Below, piece after piece: positions 6,440 to 6,450 of a DNA stretch of 6,450 bases (position 1 is the stretch's first letter; each line of letters begins with the position of its first letter). The position numbers and the translations under genes are program-made. The notes under the pieces are model-generated. The model saw nothing but the letters and a program-made list of their open reading frames with translations, was not told where the DNA came from and did no database searches. Location of the stretch: assembly GCA_016871135.1 (NCBI GenBank), contig VFZQ01000320.1:1-6450 (forward strand), given 5' to 3'. This DNA comes from Acidobacteriota bacterium. GTDB lineage: Bacteria; Acidobacteriota; Terriglobia; Bryobacterales; Bryobacteraceae.

Positions 6440-6450
6440 AATTTGAGTCA

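Larger units (their letters stand above)
6313..6450 (+). mobile_element. Left end and leader of an insertion sequence (family unassigned)
   Basis: FliM homology stops abruptly at codon 2 (6312). The sequence beyond is non-coding and carries two copies of a GTTGTCCCC-n5-TGAGACA motif, then a strong AAAGGAG at 6433-6439 facing right. Repeated terminal motifs followed by an outward ribosome-binding site fit an insertion-sequence end with subterminal transposase-binding sites and a leader of about 130 bases. Multiple end repeats of this kind are described for IS21-family elements, but IS3 or IS481 relatives are also possible. The transposase gene itself lies outside the window, so the call rests on the fliM junction and the repeats. 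Confidence 0.5.

Noticed and set aside
1..6450. CRISPR array, tRNA or rRNA gene
   Set aside because: No regularly spaced direct repeats, tRNA-like cloverleaf or rRNA sequence noticed on reading; the only clear direct repeat is the two-copy motif at the right edge.

Overview
The window fits a GC-rich, flagellated, respiring bacterium. It carries a type II NADH dehydrogenase and a flagellar switch gene, with a two-gene accessory cassette beside them and insertion-sequence ends at both edges. No 16S or other firm taxonomic marker is present. An Acidobacteriota-like source is a guess from overall gene style only.

Left edge (1-122): the minus strand opens with the first 19 codons of what looks like an insertion-sequence transposase running off the window. 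The next 64 bases hold its upstream end and the leader of the following operon.

Accessory cassette (123-4018, + strand): a 995-residue protein is followed, with an ATGA stop/start overlap, by a 303-residue HNH endonuclease. The large protein reads as two SIR2-like domains in tandem, joined by a Pro/Ala-rich linker and followed by an ABC/OLD-type (AAA15/21-like) ATPase. ATPase plus small HNH nuclease is the architecture of the Septu (PtuA-PtuB) anti-phage system. Here the ATPase carries an N-terminal SIR2 module, an NAD-degrading domain in several other defence systems (Thoeris ThsA, DSR, SIR2-APAZ/pAgo). The first SIR2 copy has lost the Gly-rich and Asn motifs but keeps LHGS. The second keeps the Gly-rich and TNFD motifs but has Tyr instead of the usual His (LYGS). 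The likely logic is one ATPase sensor or scaffold controlling an HNH nuclease, plus a SIR2 module that is an enzyme, a composite active site or a nucleotide-binding sensor.

Housekeeping part (4079-6312): a complete type II NADH dehydrogenase gene on the + strand converges with, and overlaps by 19 bases, a fliM gene on the - strand. The fliM reading frame is intact from its second codon through its stop, but its start codon is missing. The frame instead runs into an in-frame TAG inside sequence that looks like the end of an insertion element.

Right edge (about 6313-6450): a GTTGTCCCC-n5-TGAGACA motif occurs twice, 73 bases apart, followed by a strong ribosome-binding site pointing out of the window. 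This fits the left end and leader of an insertion sequence, with its transposase gene starting just beyond the window.
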